Source: Gemmatimonadota bacterium (GTDB lineage: Bacteria; Gemmatimonadota; Gemmatimonadetes; JACCXV01; JAHWKZ01). Taken from it: a DNA stretch of 5,346 bases. A program made the position numbers and the translations under genes. Where the stretch lies: NCBI GenBank assembly GCA_030641505.1, contig DAOWHI010000288.1:1-5346 (forward strand), read 5' to 3'. The notes beneath the pieces are model-generated. The model did no database searches. It was given only the letters and a program-made list of their open reading frames with translations, and had not been told where the DNA came from. Shown here piece by piece: positions 4,902 to 5,346 of this stretch (its first letter is position 1; each line of letters starts with the position of its first letter).

Positions 4902-5346
4902 TAGTGGATCGCCTCTCCATATACCGCGTGAGCGGCTTCGTGAACGCTCTCCGAGAGCGTCGGATGAGCGTGAATCGTGTGGATGAGCTCGGCGACTGTG
5001 CCTTCCAAACGAAGGATCGCAGTCCCTTCCGCGATCAGCTCGGTCGCCTTGTGACCGATGATGTGGATACCGAGTACTTCGTCGTAGCGGGCGTCAGCGA
5101 CGATCTTGACGAAGCCGTCGGTGTGCCCAGCGAACGGATCCCGGCCTCTGGCTAGAAACGGGAAGCGGCCAACACGAACGTCGAAGCCCTGGTCTACTGC
5201 ATCATTCTCGGTGAGCCCGACACTCGCCACTTCGGGCTCGCAGTAGGTGCAATTAGGGGTCTCCCCATAGGGCACTGGTTGAACGTCGTGTCCGGCGATC
5301 CGCTCGACGACCATAACCCCCTCCATCGACGCCACATGAGCGAGCC
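4898..5346 (-). CDS. lpdA: dihydrolipoyl dehydrogenase, C-terminal part (5' end outside the window)
   Basis: This is the C-terminal dimerisation domain of the FAD-dependent E3 enzyme, which reoxidises the lipoamide of 2-oxoacid dehydrogenase and glycine cleavage complexes with NAD+. The frame is open to the right edge and begins LAHVASMEGVMVVERIAG, the usual stretch after the NAD domain, so about 149 of some 460 residues are present. TYCEPEVASVGLTE is the classic start of the interface domain, followed by GFVKIV and GIHIIGHKATELI. HAHPTLSE (core HPTLSE coded at 4949-4966) carries the catalytic His-Glu pair that faces the partner's disulfide. The C-terminus ends AAHAVYGEAIHY. The redox disulfide and the FAD domain lie outside the window. 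A GTG inside the window (5333-5335) is not a real start. The cyclophilin gene follows directly, so the two are co-transcribed. With the E1 alpha gene further along the same strand, it suggests a dispersed oxoacid dehydrogenase locus. Confidence 0.95.
   Translation of the reverse strand, partial: LAHVASMEGVMVVERIAGHDVQPVPYGETPNCTYCEPEVASVGLTENDAVDQGFDVRVGRFPFLARGRDPFAGHTDGFVKIVADARYDEVLGIHIIGHKATELIAEGTAILRLEGTVAELIHTIHAHPTLSESVHEAAHAVYGEAIHY
4912..4918 (-). promoter_or_regulatory. ribosome binding site supporting the cyclophilin CTG start
   Basis: The minus strand reads GGAGAGG here, inside the last codons of lpdA and ten bases before the proposed CTG (4899-4901). It is the only good Shine-Dalgarno match near the 5' end of the cyclophilin frame. 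None precedes the TTG at 4785-4787 as clearly. The same bases code for the end of Lpd, so some of the match may be coincidental. Confidence 0.45.

Noticed and set aside
4944..4960. Near-perfect 8-bp palindrome ACGCTCTC-C-GAGAGCGT
   Set aside because: It encodes the conserved T-L-S-E-S-V stretch of Lpd, and the central base leaves too small a loop for a useful hairpin; most likely a by-product of coding.

Overview
The window is a densely packed stretch of a moderately GC-rich bacterial chromosome. It holds seven protein genes, six on the minus strand and one on the plus strand, with no RNA genes, mobile elements or CRISPR. The gene types are ordinary housekeeping and amino-acid metabolism genes with two lipoproteins: a pyruvate-type dehydrogenase E1 alpha, dihydrolipoyl dehydrogenase, an AGCS amino-acid symporter, a CtlX-type guanidino hydrolase and a cyclophilin. 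This suits a free-living aerobic, Gram-negative-type heterotroph. A phylum such as Gemmatimonadota is a guess from gene style only and is not shown by the sequence.

Layout. Read on the minus strand from the right edge, the 3' part of lpdA (4898-5346, 5' end outside the window) is followed at once by a cyclophilin peptidyl-prolyl isomerase (4344-4901). The cyclophilin has no ATG, GTG or TTG start that preserves its conserved N-terminus; the best candidate is a CTG overlapping the lpdA stop. A plus-strand lipoprotein with a DUF302 domain (3800-4357) converges on the cyclophilin with a 14-bp overlap. A divergent intergenic region (3624-3799) separates it from a tight minus-strand cluster: ctlX (2730-3623), a Na+/amino-acid symporter (975-2717), a small lipoprotein (610-978) and an E1 alpha subunit (608 to the left edge). 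Gaps in that cluster are 12 nt, a 4-nt ATGA overlap and 1 nt, so it is almost certainly one transcript.

How the genes may work together (inference). The symporter would import alanine or a related amino acid, and CtlX would release ammonia from a ureido or guanidino amino acid such as citrulline. E1 alpha and Lpd are two parts of a 2-oxoacid dehydrogenase complex that could oxidise pyruvate derived from alanine. E1 beta and E2 are not in the window.

The two observations most worth checking are the E1 alpha reading frame, which is broken by two in-frame stops while homology continues in the same frame to the window edge, and the missing canonical start of the cyclophilin. Either could be biology or a sequence or assembly error. 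I see no clear evidence of a wholly new system here.
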